Assembly (NCBI GenBank): GCA_022393335.1
Contig: JAJEKB010021746.1
Span: 386,093 to 450,092 of the forward strand
Reading direction: 5' to 3'
Length of the DNA: 64,000 bases
Origin: Macrotrachela quadricornifera
Lineage: Eukaryota > Rotifera > Eurotatoria > Philodinida > Philodinidae
Part shown: positions 1-12,124 of the stretch, in pieces
Layout: the number at the start of each line of letters is the position of its first letter
How positions within the stretch are numbered: position 1 is the first letter of the stretch
The notes under the pieces: generated by a model
What the model was told of the DNA's origin: nothing
What the model saw: the letters and a program-made list of their open reading frames with translations, nothing else
Databases searched by the model: none
Translations under genes and position numbers: made by a program

Positions 1-210
1 TCGAGAGTATGACCATGCTCGATGCCCTCATGGACCGTCTCTTAATTTATCGATGAGAAAAAAACAATATGACAATGACGTTACCAAAGATAAAGTTGGA
101 AAATTCTAACCTAATGTCACTGCTTTGAAATATAAAGAGACATACATTATATAATAATAAGTGTTTATTAATCCCTAAATATTCATTGTATATAAGAATA
201 ATTTAGAATT
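1..210. other. Left edge, no complete gene
   Basis: One plus-strand frame is open from base 2 to the stop near 108 and could be the last 35 or so residues of a gene lying mostly outside the window. Its first 55 bases are less AT-rich than what follows. No domain can be recognised in so short a piece. The rest is AT-rich upstream sequence of the RBR gene starting at 211. Confidence 0.25.
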
Positions 211-1269
211 ATGGGTGAAATTATCAATGTCTTCTTTTCGACTCTCAAAGGTAAGAAATATTCTGCTCAACTTAAAGATGAATTTACTCCAAATGATATT
301 CAAAAAATTGTAACGGATATATTGGGTAATGGTGCTTATCGTCTTGTTACTCATGGAGAAGAAATACAAGATAATAATTTAAAACAATTTACAGAATTAA
401 AGAAGAAAAGAAAGAATGGTACAATTATATATGTTTGTCAACGAATGGATGGTGGTTCAGGTGCAATTGATATCAATTCACATAGAGCTACAATTATTGT
501 TGATATTTCAAATGAATTAGATAAAATTAAGATAGAATTATCCAATGTTGAATGTGTTATTTGTACTGAAGAAAAGCCATGTATTCAAATATGCTGTAAT
601 ACATTTATTTGTAAAGAATGTTTTCCAAACTATTTTATCCATTATAATTATACTTTACCATGTTTTATTTGTGATAAAATTGTATCACCTGAAAATATCT
701 TTGTTACTCGAGAATTTATTTTATCTATTCATCGATTGGAAGAGACAACATTGATGTTGCGTAATATTGACTTTCAAATATGTACATGTGGTGCATATGC
801 TATCAATAGTACAATGTATGCAAAACAACAATGTAATAATTGTAAACGATGGTTATGTTTCTTTTGTAATTCAAATTGGGATGAAACGGAAAAGAAGATG
901 AAAAATGAAAAGTATACATGCAAAGTAAATTGCTTTTGGGAAACAAAAATTACATATCAACTTCTAAAACTTGAATTTAATAATAAAATCGAGGTACCTA
1001 GTAGACGATGTTGTCCAAAATGTTTGGAATGTGGTTCATATGATAATAAATGCAAATATCACACCTGTAAATGTGGTTATGTCTTTTGTTTTATCTGTCT
1101 TAAATCAAAAGAAGCTTGTGAGCGTGAATATAATTCTGAATACAATCGACCGTGTGGTAATATTGCGAAGCAAACATTTGCCATATTTCCACGTATTGCT
1201 CATGAACGACAAATACAACATGAACAAGAGCCACAATCACAAGCAGGATCTTCATGTGTAATTCTCTAA
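211..1269 (+). CDS. Parkin-like RBR E3 ubiquitin ligase with CaaX-type end
   Basis: Single-exon gene, 352 aa. RBR ligases take ubiquitin from an E2 onto a RING2 cysteine and pass it to substrate. Residues 1-80 look ubiquitin-like: a basic beta-rich stretch ending IYVCQRMDGG, recalling the C-terminal strand and Gly-Gly of ubiquitin. RING1 starts at C115-x2-C118, with further Cys at 124, 128, 129, 134, 137, 151 and 154. The IBR carries C191, C193, C208 and C211. RING2 is C268-x2-C271 then C281-H284-C286-C288 and C293-x2-C296; C281 lies where the catalytic Cys of RBR enzymes is found. The last four residues are CVIL, a CaaX box of the geranylgeranylation type (final Leu). The start at 211 is the first ATG of the frame and leaves an intact ubiquitin-like region. 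No introns, unlike most genes here, so a retrocopy or a compact member of an expanded family is possible. RBR identity is secure; membrane anchoring is inference. Confidence 0.85.
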   Translation: MGEIINVFFSTLKGKKYSAQLKDEFTPNDIQKIVTDILGNGAYRLVTHGEEIQDNNLKQFTELKKKRKNGTIIYVCQRMDGGSGAIDINSHRATIIVDISNELDKIKIELSNVECVICTEEKPCIQICCNTFICKECFPNYFIHYNYTLPCFICDKIVSPENIFVTREFILSIHRLEETTLMLRNIDFQICTCGAYAINSTMYAKQQCNNCKRWLCFFCNSNWDETEKKMKNEKYTCKVNCFWETKITYQLLKLEFNNKIEVPSRRCCPKCLECGSYDNKCKYHTCKCGYVFCFICLKSKEACEREYNSEYNRPCGNIAKQTFAIFPRIAHERQIQHEQEPQSQAGSSCVIL

Positions 1270-1712
1270 AAACGTATATATAAAACTAGTTATGTCATTA
1301 TTTAATTTTTTTTGTTATGCTTACATTATTCATGATTTCCTAGTTTTATCGAATAAAAAAAGTAGTATCAACTGTTTCAATAGTCTAGATGTGTTTCAAA
1401 AAGTATATTAAAATACATTGATCTTATTTAGATTCGTTTGTATGTTGCTTCTTCGAAGACTTTGTTGAAGAAAGAGAAATCTAGTAATATATGCTAGCGA
1501 TAGTAGGACTTGTAAACATCACTTTGCTGAAGCAAGTTCATATTTACTTACTTCAAATATCAAGTAAATTGATTATGTTTTTTCTCATATAATGGGTATA
1601 CTTACGAAGACTTTTTTTCATAATAACGAACTTTACACACAAGGTCCTATGATTCATCAACATTTATCCTAGTCGAATATCTATTTTTCTTTCGTTGACG
1701 AAAACATCTTTC
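1270..1712. other. Intergenic, nothing recognised
   Basis: AT-rich spacer between the RBR gene and the F-box fragment. No reading frame of note was seen. Confidence 0.6.
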
Positions 1713-1886
1713 ATGAATACACTAGAAATTTTACCGAATGAAATTGTCCTTGAATGTTTCAAATATTTCATTATATTCGATTTATTTGATAATTTAAATG
1801 GAGGACTTTTCTATATGAACTCTTTCGTTGCCACCGCCGTAGAGAAATTCTGTCTTACACTGAATACAAACGCCGATGGCTGCTAG
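1713..1886 (+). pseudogene. F-box domain fragment
   Basis: The frame from ATG 1713 opens with LEILPNEIVLECFKYF, the usual start of an F-box (LP-x-E-I-hydrophobic) that binds Skp1 in SCF ubiquitin ligases. After about 30 residues the similarity stops. A second frame over 1840-1921 remains open and is rich in Arg, Tyr and Trp, which suggests a frameshift. No downstream substrate-binding region was found before the minus-strand GH2 relic begins, so this looks like a broken F-box gene. It could instead be a first exon whose partner exons I failed to find. Confidence 0.5.
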
Positions 1887-2189
1887 CAGTGATCATGATC
1901 CTGATGATCTTGAAGCATACTAACAACAATTAAATTATTATCTCGATACATCTACTATAGATTTGACTTAACTGAATAAAAAGAAAAATTAATAATCGAT
2001 CATTATAATACTCACAACAGGCATTAAAATATTGTGATGGGTATAGACAAAAGATGGAATCATCAATTATATTAAATAAGCAGAAAAAATTTTTCAACGA
2101 AAAACATAAAACACAACTTGTGCTTCTTTTTTCTTGATAGTTGATGTCCGAGCAACCAATGTCATAGAAGCTGTTGATTTCTTATCAGT

Positions 2190-3690
2190 TGTTTATAAAA
2201 GAATATTAGCAATACTAGTTTCAGCTCGCACTGGATCATCGCCAACTAATAATGCGTAATCACGAGCATTTACAAGTGAAAACGTGATCAAGTCGTTTAC
2301 ATTTGGAATAACAGTATCATTTTGATTGCAGACGTAGGCATACACAAAAATGATATTATTATGTTTCAATGGTTGTCCATTCAGATGAATTTCAACATTC
2401 AAATGATGACGAACACTTCCAGGTGTTGATCGATATGTTCGAATAGCAGCTTTTTCACTTATGAAACCAATTGCCTTCAAACATCCGGATGTGTAGTGTT
2501 CATCTTTGAAGATAAATGGTGGATGTAGAAGATGAGCTGCTTTTTATCGCTTTCGATAATTCTCACACCATTCAATCAGAACTCGATCTGCTCACAGTTA
2601 CTGTAAACACTGTAACAGTTGTATTTGACAATTTAATTCAATAATTAGCAATGAAGATCATGAACATACACGATTTGCATTGGCTTCTAAATACAGAAAA
2701 CCGATTGGCTCGAAGTTAATTCGGGATGATAACATGCATTTTCTCTTGCCATTCTTACGAATAAAATAGAAGGAAAACTTCGGCAATCGATTGATGTCCA
2801 TTATTCCTGATTCTTCATTATCAGATGCATAGCTTCGTTTATAATCAAGCATTAGCCAGTTTGCATCGTCTATGATACGAGCTGTTTGACTACCACGATG
2901 ATTGTCATTATGTGCCTTTTGAAACTTGTCTGCCTGTTGCAATAGATCTTTTTACCATGATGATGTCATTGTCTCGACGCAGTCTCACAGTGTATCAATG
3001 CAGAAAGTTGTGTTTGCTTCAAATTATCTATATACGATGCAAAATATTCCCAATCGCCATATTCAAACAGAAGAATTGGTTTATTATTTTTTGCTTGATA
3101 ATATTTATAATAATTAGATGCTCGGTCATGTTGTCGAGCTGATGTGAATACATTGTAGATGTTTTCTTCGTCGAACCAACTGTTGATCAGCCTGCCTAAT
3201 AATTCTTCTTCGACAATCGCATGAGTACAAGCCATAAAGTCTTTGTCATTGGATTCTCATTGAGAATAGCTTCCCAAAGAAAAATCGATGGATGGTTGCA
3301 ATCACTATGCATTAACTGACGAATATCGTCGAAACTGTTCTCTTGGAAGGTTTTGTCACCAAAAATGGTCAGCCAGAAATTGAATTAATGGCAAGAAGTC
3401 TCAATCGATCGCAAGCAATGAAAAAAGCAGGTGAGACGGATAGTGAAAACAACGGACTAAATTGAAACCAGCTTTTTTAATTTTATAAGAGTGGCGATAG
3501 TGTGCCATCTTGGAGAGAGAATAACCAATGTATAGATATTCTTGATGACGATTTACTTCAACAAGAAGATCGATATCTTCCTATTCAAAAATAAATGTGA
3601 ACTATTGGATCGAAACTCACATGAGCGAATACCAATGGTGATCTTTTGTCGACCGTAAAGGATTTTCTTTATTCATTTTCTCACTATCAG
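2190..3690 (-). pseudogene. Decayed GH2 family beta-galactosidase
   Basis: Broken minus-strand gene. Reading across frames from high to low coordinates gives the order of a GH2 enzyme (hydrolysis of terminal beta-galactosides). HRHQEY near 3536-3550 is the conserved NRHQEY-type motif at the TIM-barrel start. An HYPSHL-like motif lies near 3440. LWEAILNE near 3256-3280 carries the acid/base Glu, and FEYGDWEY at about 3042-3065 carries the presumed nucleophile Glu. [16 protein letters not shown] follows at about 2766-2817. The C-terminal beta domain runs to a natural-looking end: LVGDDPVRAE, ETSIANILL, stop at 2193. Open blocks are 3235-2966, 2942-2658 and 2480-2193. They are separated by frameshifts (about 2960, and several within 2657-2481 and 3300-3690) and in-frame stops. 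No introns. The sequence style is that of bacterial GH2 proteins, so horizontal acquisition followed by loss is likely. The N-terminal sugar-binding domain is missing or unrecognisable. Confidence 0.8.
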
Positions 3691-3699
3691 TTCCAGAGA

Positions 3700-5486
3700 A
3701 AAATTATAGAGATTCTGTATTGATATAGACCGAAGACGAAGATTAAAAACAATTAGATTTACATCGTATGTAAAATATCTTGTTGATTGATTTTCATGTC
3801 GGGAAATATTGATAATATTGGATTAATAAATTAAAATAGTTAATTATGAGCGTTTTCTTTCAATTGAATTATTATTAAACATTAGAGGTACTTTGAATAA
3901 TTTTATACTTCATGCTATTGAGTTTTAGAAAAATATTGAGATCGAAATACGTTGTGTGACTTTCTCGTTTGCCTTGAAATAATGAAAATAAAAGTTTTAT
4001 TTTATAGAGTTTATCGAATGTTTAGTAAAGATAAACGAGAAATTGGTCAAAATAGTTATTTTTCGTTCATGAAAAATATCTCAAATAAAGATTTAATGAA
4101 AAATCGAAATTATTCATTTTAAAAAACCAATTATTATTATTTGATTAATCTATTGAGTACAACAATTTCTTTTTATTTAAATTTCAATATTTTTCTATAA
4201 TCAATCCAATTAATTTATTCTTGTTGAATTTGTTATCTATACATAATCTAATATTGCATTAACATTATAACTTAATAACCTATATTTTATATTTGCTTTC
4301 TTTATTCTATTTTCGACAAATAATTAAGAATGTATCTAGCTATTAATCGCTTGTGAATTTCTCATAGATTTATTACCTATCATAATCAGAAGTTTTTATG
4401 TCATAAAACAATTTACTAGCGAAATTATTTTGTGCAATACATAGACATGGATAATTTAAATCTAATAAGAACATAATTTCAGTAGTCTTAAATCACAATC
4501 GAAAAAGCTCTATTATTTTAAATCATAAAGCATAAACTGAAGTTGAATATCATCGAGAGAAATGTTCGTTAAAAATTTCAAGTTCAGACAATTTCAAACT
4601 TATTCATTTCTAATCTGAATACACTGGTAAATAATCTTCCTTTATTATAATCATTATTACAAGAAAAATAAATTTATTTTATCACTGATTAATAAAAACT
4701 ACCATGTATGTTTATATATCAAAAAACATATTAATAGTTAAGATTGATTTTGAAGAAAATTTTTAAAGATAGTTCATCTAATTGTCTTATGAAAAAATTC
4801 ACTTATATTTGTATCGTTATAAAATTTTTGTCTCTGTGGGCATAAGATGGATTTGTTTTCCATTTGCGTCCTTTTTTTTATTATAAAATACTCGCCCTCA
4901 CTACATTAACAAAACAAAATGTATCGCTTTCTTTTTTTTTTTTTCCTTTGTTTTAATAGGGTTTGAAAATTGTTGAAGTATACTTGTAAGTGCCTCGCTA
5001 TTCCGTGCACCAACTTTATATATAAAAATTGAAAAAAACAAAATGGTGAGTAGAAATGAGGTTTTTTAATGTAAATGTCCATTTTTTTTTTCTTTAAATT
5101 ATTTTTAACGTAATTAGAAGTAAAAACGAATGTTTATTACACACAACAGTTTGACACGTTTCCTGAGTATATGAACTCAAAATTTAAAATGTAAATTCAT
5201 CTTTATATATAAAGAGATAAAACAAACAAAAATCTTTAACTTCGATTGTTTCGTTAATGATTTCTTTTTGTTTAAGATAAGAAATTATCGCGTTAAAAGG
5301 TACAGCTAATCATTTCCACAATTCATCAATATATGAGTATTAACTTCTGTTATAATAGTTCATCTTTTGAATATAATGAAAAAAAAAACTTTAAATTATT
5401 GAAATTGATGTTTTATTGTTAAATTGAGTTGGCAATAGAAAATAGAACAAACTTTTTAAAGAAAAAAAAATGATTATGTCTTTTTT
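3700..5486. other. AT-rich intergenic spacer
   Basis: About 1.8 kb of very AT-rich sequence with homopolymer T runs near 4870, 4930 and 5085. No reading frame or repeat structure was recognised. It may hold the 3' UTR of the astacin gene and the broken upstream part of the GH2 relic. Confidence 0.5.
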
Positions 5487-6885
5487 TTATATTTGATGGA
5501 ATATTTGATGGATGCAAATAAATGCAATTGATAAGAGAATACTAATTATTAAATTTTTGATAAGAAATTGATGAGCATCACTAGTTGCAGAAGCTTGAGT
5601 TGTAATTTGTGATGATGTTGCACCAGTTGAGGTACTACCAGTAGATGATGGCGAAGTTGTTCCACTTGATGATGATGATGATGATGATGAAACAGTTGTC
5701 GTAGTATTTGGTGTTGGAACACAACCATAATATCGTTGAACTTCAAGAATATCAATAGCACTCATTCCAACTCTTTGTCCAATAAATGCACTTGTATTTT
5801 GTATAGGAATTATTGTGTCACTACCATTTATAGTAAATGCATCACGTTCATAATGCATAACTGATCCATAATCATATGGAGTTTGAAGAGTATCAACATA
5901 AGTTTCATTATATTTATTAAAATTATGTTCATATCCTAGAAAAATAAAATTCTTTTTTTTATTTAAATATATATGATTTATAATATTTATTTACCAGGAA
6001 TTACATTTGACAATATAATTTGTACATAAGAATCTCGATCAGGTCGAGATTGTTCATGATAAAAACCTATTATTTTAAAAATTCTTGTAAAAAATTCGAA
6101 ATAAAAAACAATATTTACCTAATACATGAAGTAATTCATGTTGAATAATTCCTGTTATCATACAAGTAGAAGTTGATGAATGAAGTAAATTAAGTGTACG
6201 ATTTCCACTACAACCCCAACAAGCACCAACCTTTAAAAAGAAATAATAAACTTATCTTTTTATTTAAAATAAATATATAAAATCTACCGTTGCTGAACAA
6301 CCACTTCCATTTTGTACATAAATAAAATATAGATCACTTGAAATTTTTGGGCGAAATGTAATACAATTAACACCATTTACTTGTGTTGCATTTTCCATTT
6401 TTCTCATTGCATCAACAATAAGAGCTTGATGAGTCGAAGCTAAAAATAAATTTATTAAATTAAATTAAATAATAAAAAAAAATATCGAACAAATTGATGA
6501 TGTCATTTCATATGGAACAGTTCCATTTTGCCATCGTTGATATGAAGGTCGAGATCCCACACCTCTCTATTTATTTAATTATATATAAATAATTATTTAT
6601 GTTAAATAAAATATTTTTACTGATTTAGGTTCAAGAAATATCATATCACCTTCAAATAAACCATCTAAAGAAATACAATATACATGTTTAATATTAATGA
6701 ATAATTATTCATTATTTAACCTGATTGTTCTCCTTTTGTTAGTCCTGTTGGAGGATTTTCTTTTTCATTCTAAAATAATTTCAAATTAAAATTTATTTAA
6801 ATTTATTTGATTGACTTACAGTAGGAAATGGTAAACTATGAATTATTAATGAAAATTCAATAAAAATAAGACAATGTATATTCAT
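5487..6885 (-). CDS. Astacin (M12A) zinc metalloprotease, probably membrane/GPI-anchored
   Basis: Eight exons (minus): 6820-6885, 6721-6769, 6621-6664, 6491-6566, 6288-6439, 6119-6230, 5995-6066, 5487-5935. All junctions are GT-AG and in frame, giving 339 aa. Residues 1-22 form a signal peptide. The propeptide has FEGD (42-45), the FxGD aspartate-switch motif that blocks the zinc site in astacin zymogens. The catalytic zinc motif is HELLHVLGFYHE with ligands H160, H164 and H170 and catalytic E161. Exon 6/7 splits it after the conserved Gly codon's first base. The Met-turn SVMHY has M217 and Y219. After the catalytic domain a Ser/Thr-rich stalk of about 65 residues (coded partly by a GAT/TGA-type trinucleotide run at about 5669-5692) leads to a hydrophobic C-terminus. 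That end suggests a GPI signal or tail anchor, so the protease probably acts at the cell surface. The family call is secure; the anchor is inferred. Confidence 0.9.
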
Positions 6886-9380
6886 GGATTTATGTTCGGC
6901 TTCGATCAACCAAAAATATTTTTTTGTACAAAAAACAACTTTGTTTATATAGTTTAATAGCAGAATTTTAAAAGCGAAAATAAATACGTAGGCGAAGTTA
7001 TATTTGTATTAAAATAATATAAAAGATGCTTTTTTTTTCTTTTATTTATTAAACTAATGTTATAAAACGGTTTTATTTGACGTCGAACATTAAAAATCAA
7101 TCTTCTTCTTCACAATACTCAGCTGTAAGATGTTAAACAATAAATACTAATGCTTTTTATGGCAAAGTTTAAAGTTTGTGGCAAAGAAACCCATGACAGC
7201 TGATCACTTACTACTTCAGTTAATTTCGCAGGTATACATTAAGATTCATTCGAACTTTTTACGTTTTAAACTGTTTTCTATTGTTATAATATTTTTTTTT
7301 AATTGTTAGTTCTCTTCTTACATTAGCATCTTCAAATTTTGAAAATTATTTTTCGTTTAGAATAAAAAATTGACATTTGATTAACATAAAAGAAATATTC
7401 AATAATATAGAAAAACTATGAGAATATCTTTTTTAGTGGTATTCATTTATCGAATAAAAAACCATTCTTCACATATTGTTTACAATTGTTTCAATATAAA
7501 ATAAATTCAAATCCTTTTGATTTATCTATTGCAATAGATTTTCATATAGATGTTGAAGATTAAAAATGTATTTGCTATTAATTTGTAAAAATAAAGGTAT
7601 TATTATTTCTTTGACTTTGTTTTGAATGAAAATGCTTATGATTTAATTTGTATTTTCTTTCTTGCAGAGAAAAATCGAGTAAAATTAAATTATTTGAGTA
7701 CTTGTATGTCCATCCTACATTAATTGAATTGACGACAGTGTAAAAAGAAAACGAATAGTTTTGTCAGAAGCTTAAACAAAGATAATTGTATATAGTGAAT
7801 CTATATATGCACAGTTCGTTTTCATTTTTTTACTATTTTACTTTTTAAAATTGTATAATTACATAATTTATTGAGAGTTTAGTAAAAATATTTCTATGAG
7901 AAAGTGCTGAGCAAGTCTGTAGAGGAACTTTACTTGGTTCATCAGAAGAAGTAAATAAAGCAATAAGAGAATTTATTCATTTAAAAATTTCTGTCTAAAG
8001 ATTTCTTATTATTTTTCTGTTTAACATTATTCAAATGATTACAATTAAACTATACAAATATAAATCAATCTATGAATTATAATTTGAAATTATTCTAATC
8101 AACAAGAGAAAAAGAATATATCTGTAGTTTATTGTGCATTAAGTCTACATGTAATTAGAGTTCGTCTACCAGAATTAAACAATTAACAGGTCATTTTAAA
8201 GTTGTAAATGATTATTTTCAAAAATTAACTATAACCGAAGAATAGACATCGATATTGTAAACAATAATATCAGTAACATCAATTTAACTTTTTAACTAAG
8301 GATATCATGAGTGGAGAAAGAGGTCAGAAGAATGAATAATATGTTGAATAAAAAGAGAATAGAAGATATATTCAACTAATTGCATATTCTTTTGCAACAC
8401 TAGTGCAAGTTTTTTTTTTATACGAATCAAAAAGAGTGTTGAAATGATGACGTGCTGATTGAACCTCAACATTTGGACTATTCATAAGTTATTTGATCAC
8501 AATAAATTCAAAAACCTACATGTCTATTATCCACAGCGATTTGATTATGTATTATGTCACGACACATACAATTCATTAGTGATTATTTTTAAAAAGATAA
8601 AAAGATTTTGCAATATAATAAAGTAACTTATGCACCATCCAGTATGTGTACCAAAATACGGAAAAAATGAACAAACATTCATCACATCTTTCTTCTCCAA
8701 TATGTCAATTATACGATCAGTAAAAAGTGAAGATTAACTGTATGTTAATGGTTTTTTCCATTGACGAACACATAATAGTCAAGTAACGTTGAAATGTGTG
8801 TCACAACAACTATTTTGTTCGTTTAACTAATTATAATACAGAACACACTATACTAAACTATCATAATCATTCTTTTAAATTACTAGTAGATGAATTACTG
8901 TTCATTAAGAACAAATGAAAGTTGAATAAATGTTCTGTAACTTCGAATAATCTATTATACTTAGAATTAATTATGAAGAATTATTGGATGCTCATCCAGA
9001 TGACAAATCAAACGTTCAGTTGGGCACAAACGAAAGAAAAATGATATTCAAATACCAACACCAACATTATTTGAAAATATAATAATCTCTTAAGAAATAA
9101 CGTTAACTAACATAAATAATCAAAATTAGACAAAAAAATTTAAATCTGAAGGACAGTATATCAACTACTCGTATTTACTACTCAAGCCGTTTTTCTTTGA
9201 TTTTGTAAAATGAAAATTAGAATCTAATGTGAGATTTTGTTATAATAACATTTAAAAAGTTCAAAAAAATTTGGTTTGAGATCAGGAAGATATCTTTTAC
9301 TTTTCGGGACTAGAACATCTGTCTTCTACTACTTTTTCAATCCGAAAATATAGCAAAACTGGACGAGGATTCAGTTTCAT
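6886..9380. other. Gene-poor AT-rich region, possible decayed gene pieces
   Basis: No intact gene was recognised over 2.5 kb. Short coding-like stretches interrupted by stops occur on the plus strand near 7900-8000 and 8130-8245. They could be remnants of an old gene but match no family I can name. The first 100 bases probably contain the astacin promoter. Confidence 0.4.
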
Positions 9381-10620
9381 CATGAAATAAAATATAATAA
9401 GAATGTGCTTTTCTTCAATTGATAATTTGATCATCATAGTTAAAGGCTCCTCAACAACATTCTTTGTTTGACGTTCTAATTCCTTTTTTTACCTCTATCA
9501 TAAGTCGAGTCTAGAACGATTCGTTACGTACTGCTTCATTGTTACGGTGCACAATCTGACGTATTCTCTCCTTCTGCTCCACTAATATATGATGCAGATA
9601 ACTGATTCCACATTCATGTGCAATGACTGATTACAAGTTGTCTCAATATCGTCATGCGAAATCCTACGTCCTCCGTATTCTATCTGCATGTGTATTAAGT
9701 CAGTAGTTGGTTACAAATCAATGATGCATACTATTGTTTGAAAAAATATATCATATAAATTTGTGTATAGATAAACTTTTGATGATCAGTTCGTGCAAGG
9801 TAAACTCTATTTTCCTTGATCCTTAATTAACATGACTAGAGATCCGTGGCAATTCTTTAGATCAAATTCTGATCTTTTCAAGCGGCAGCGTTTTATCAGT
9901 TGTCCGCTAGAGTCTTGCGGGAACGAGAGTAGTATTATAAAATTGATGTTCCCGTAACGAAAATTATGTTGTATTGTTTTTCATGTATTCTGATATTTTC
10001 AAAATAGATTTTTATTTCTAGTAACTAAATAACTATTTTATATACGATTAATGTAAAAAAAGCCAAACAAGAATCACATAATAATAATACACTATGAAGC
10101 AATGCTCAAAGTATGACGTCACTATAAGCTATTAGATTCTGATAGCACATTTTGTCAGACACAATAAAGGAAATAATTATAGGAATTTAAAAACGTTTGC
10201 AGGAACAAGAATCGATAAAATTTTATCGGAACGGGAAATGGAAATTGAAAAAAATTGTTTCCGCAGGACCCTATTGTCCGTAGCAATTGATCGTAGTCAT
10301 TACTTTCGTGATCAATGTTGTGTCTGGTATGAACTTCTCAGAAAATTGTTATTGTGCAAGATACATATGATCTAGGCATCATTTTAATTTATTTTTTGGA
10401 AATAATATTCGGGTAAGCACATTTTGCCTTATAGTCTCAAGTTAATAAGAACGATCGCCGCACGAGTATCACATAGTGGACAACTGTCGTATAGCAGATG
10501 AATATGTAAGTTTTATGCTCTGAAACGGGTTTTTATTGCTCAGAAGTAGTTATATATCACTTAGAAAATACATCGTGTCACACACCATACGACGCAGTTT
10601 GACACGCAGATTCGGCAAAT
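9381..10620. other. Degenerate, moderately GC-richer stretch
   Basis: On the minus strand between about 9690 and 9260 there are coding-like segments rich in Glu, Arg and Lys, broken by stops and frameshifts. They look like part of a degraded coiled-coil protein or transposon but are not identifiable. From about 9890 the sequence is less AT-rich and has short self-similar pieces (runs resembling cgggaacg and aggaccctatt) that recur near 12830-12980, consistent with remnants of a repeated element. Confidence 0.3.
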
Positions 10621-11250
10621 CATCTTAGTTCCTCGGTAAGATGTTATTTTAAGGATAAAGAAAAAGATTTGGGGAGTCAATAAAAGGAATTGGGGTCAAA
10701 AACCAGGATTTTTCAAGGAATCCCTAGCGTAGTATATGGTCTCTAATGCAATACGATGTACATAGTTAGCGAAAATTTAATATAGATGAATACAGTAAGT
10801 AAATGGTTGAGCTCAGTTGGATGAGAACTCTTTGTGATGTTCGAAAAATACGGCATGGCTCATTTTTTTGAGCTTCCCTTGCATAAAGGTAAAAATATTT
10901 TTTGTTATATATCATTAGATGCAGTTCGATGAGCTCATTCCGAATATCACCTTGGTTTTGCACAAAAACGATGTCTTCTTTACAAAAATAGGGACTTCGG
11001 GGCAAAAATCTCCGTTTTTTGAGAGTCTCATAGTACCGACTGTGCTCGTCGATATGAACTGGCGCTATGACCAATGATGAGCCACATATAGGAGAATAAT
11101 TGGTGAAAGTTTCAGCTCAATCGAATGAGAACTGTTTGTGGGCGCACAAAATAAAGTATGACAGTTTTTTTGTCCTACTTTAGGCTCACTAATCACTTTT
11201 TTTCTATTCTATTTCAGGTTGGATCGGAACAATTTTTTACATAATTAAGC
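10621..11250. repeat. Two degenerate direct copies of a ~325-bp unit
   Basis: Sequence around 10660-10870 (shared words include agctcagttggatgagaac and a ttttttgagc end) recurs in diverged form at about 10990-11190 (agctcaatcgaatgagaac, tttttttgtcc). The copies are old and imperfect. A 102-residue minus-strand frame across them looks like a chance product of the repeat rather than a gene. Confidence 0.4.
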
Positions 11251-11689
11251 TTATGGGCTAATCATTCATTTGAGATATTGTTTCATTTTAAAATATATTG
11301 ACAAGTTGGTGAGACAAATGGTATTCGTACAATTAGCAATTTATGAACAAACTTTTCACCATGGTCGTTCGCGAGATTCAGCTTGATTTCTGAAACTCTG
11401 AGTTTAGGATAAGATAGACTAAACATGGGCGTATTCATTCCAATATTTTAACTTTGTAAAATAGAATTTGACGTCATGTCCGTCTGGTTGCCCACTGTGT
11501 ATCAGACGTATCATACATGTATCAAAAGCGTGTATCAATCATACAACTATGTATTGGAAACTGTCTTAATACATGTTGCTAATTATTTTTTTGATTCATC
11601 TTTGCAAGCTGACCACTCTACTTTGCTTGAGAATACTGATGTCTTATTTCAAGGGGGAAAAAGTGGATCCAGTATTATCTATATATTCT

Positions 11690-12124
11690 GGGGTATCCTT
11701 TGGCCCTCAGATCTTATATTCTGATGATACTCCAAGGTCTTGAAGTACTATACCTTAGAGGCATCTGTCGGTATTCAAATCTTATATTCTAGAGGACTCA
11801 TAGGTTCTCATGTTCTATATTCTGAGGGTATTCTTTGGCACTCAAGTCATATATTTTTGAGGTATCCTGGGTACTTAAGCCTTATATTCTAGAGATACAT
11901 CTGGATCCTCAACTCGTATAATTTGGAGGTAATTCGGAGTGCGTAGGACTAATATTCTAGAGGTAGCTCCAGACTCTCAAGTTCTATATTTTGACGATAC
12001 CTCTGGGCGCTCAAGTCCTATATTTTGAAGATACTCTGGATACTGAAGTCTTATATTTTAGAGGTACTCCTAGGTCGTCAAGTCCTATATTTTGGGGATA
12101 TTTCTAGGTCCTCAAGTTCTACAT
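11690..12124. repeat. Minisatellite, ~34-bp unit, about 13 copies
   Basis: A tandem array whose core tcaagtcttatattctagag repeats every 33-35 bases. TATA-type cores lie near 11715, 11750, 11784, 11817, 11850, 11884, 11917, 11951, 11986, 12019, 12053, 12087 and 12120. Copies differ by a few substitutions, while the period stays close to 33.7 bases. It has no sustained frame and is best seen as a degenerate minisatellite. Confidence 0.85.

Noticed and set aside
5549..5761. Frame with a poly-His run
   Set aside because: It overlaps the astacin stalk in another frame on the same strand; the His run is a shadow of the Ser-coding trinucleotide repeat.
7900..8245. Possible decayed plus-strand gene
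   Set aside because: Two short coding-like stretches without a recognisable domain; evidence too weak.
9260..9700. Possible minus-strand coiled-coil gene
   Set aside because: Interrupted by stops and frameshifts, and no family could be named; kept only as a note on the region.
10766..11074. 102-codon minus-strand frame
   Set aside because: It lies across two degenerate direct repeats, has no family resemblance, and is probably chance.
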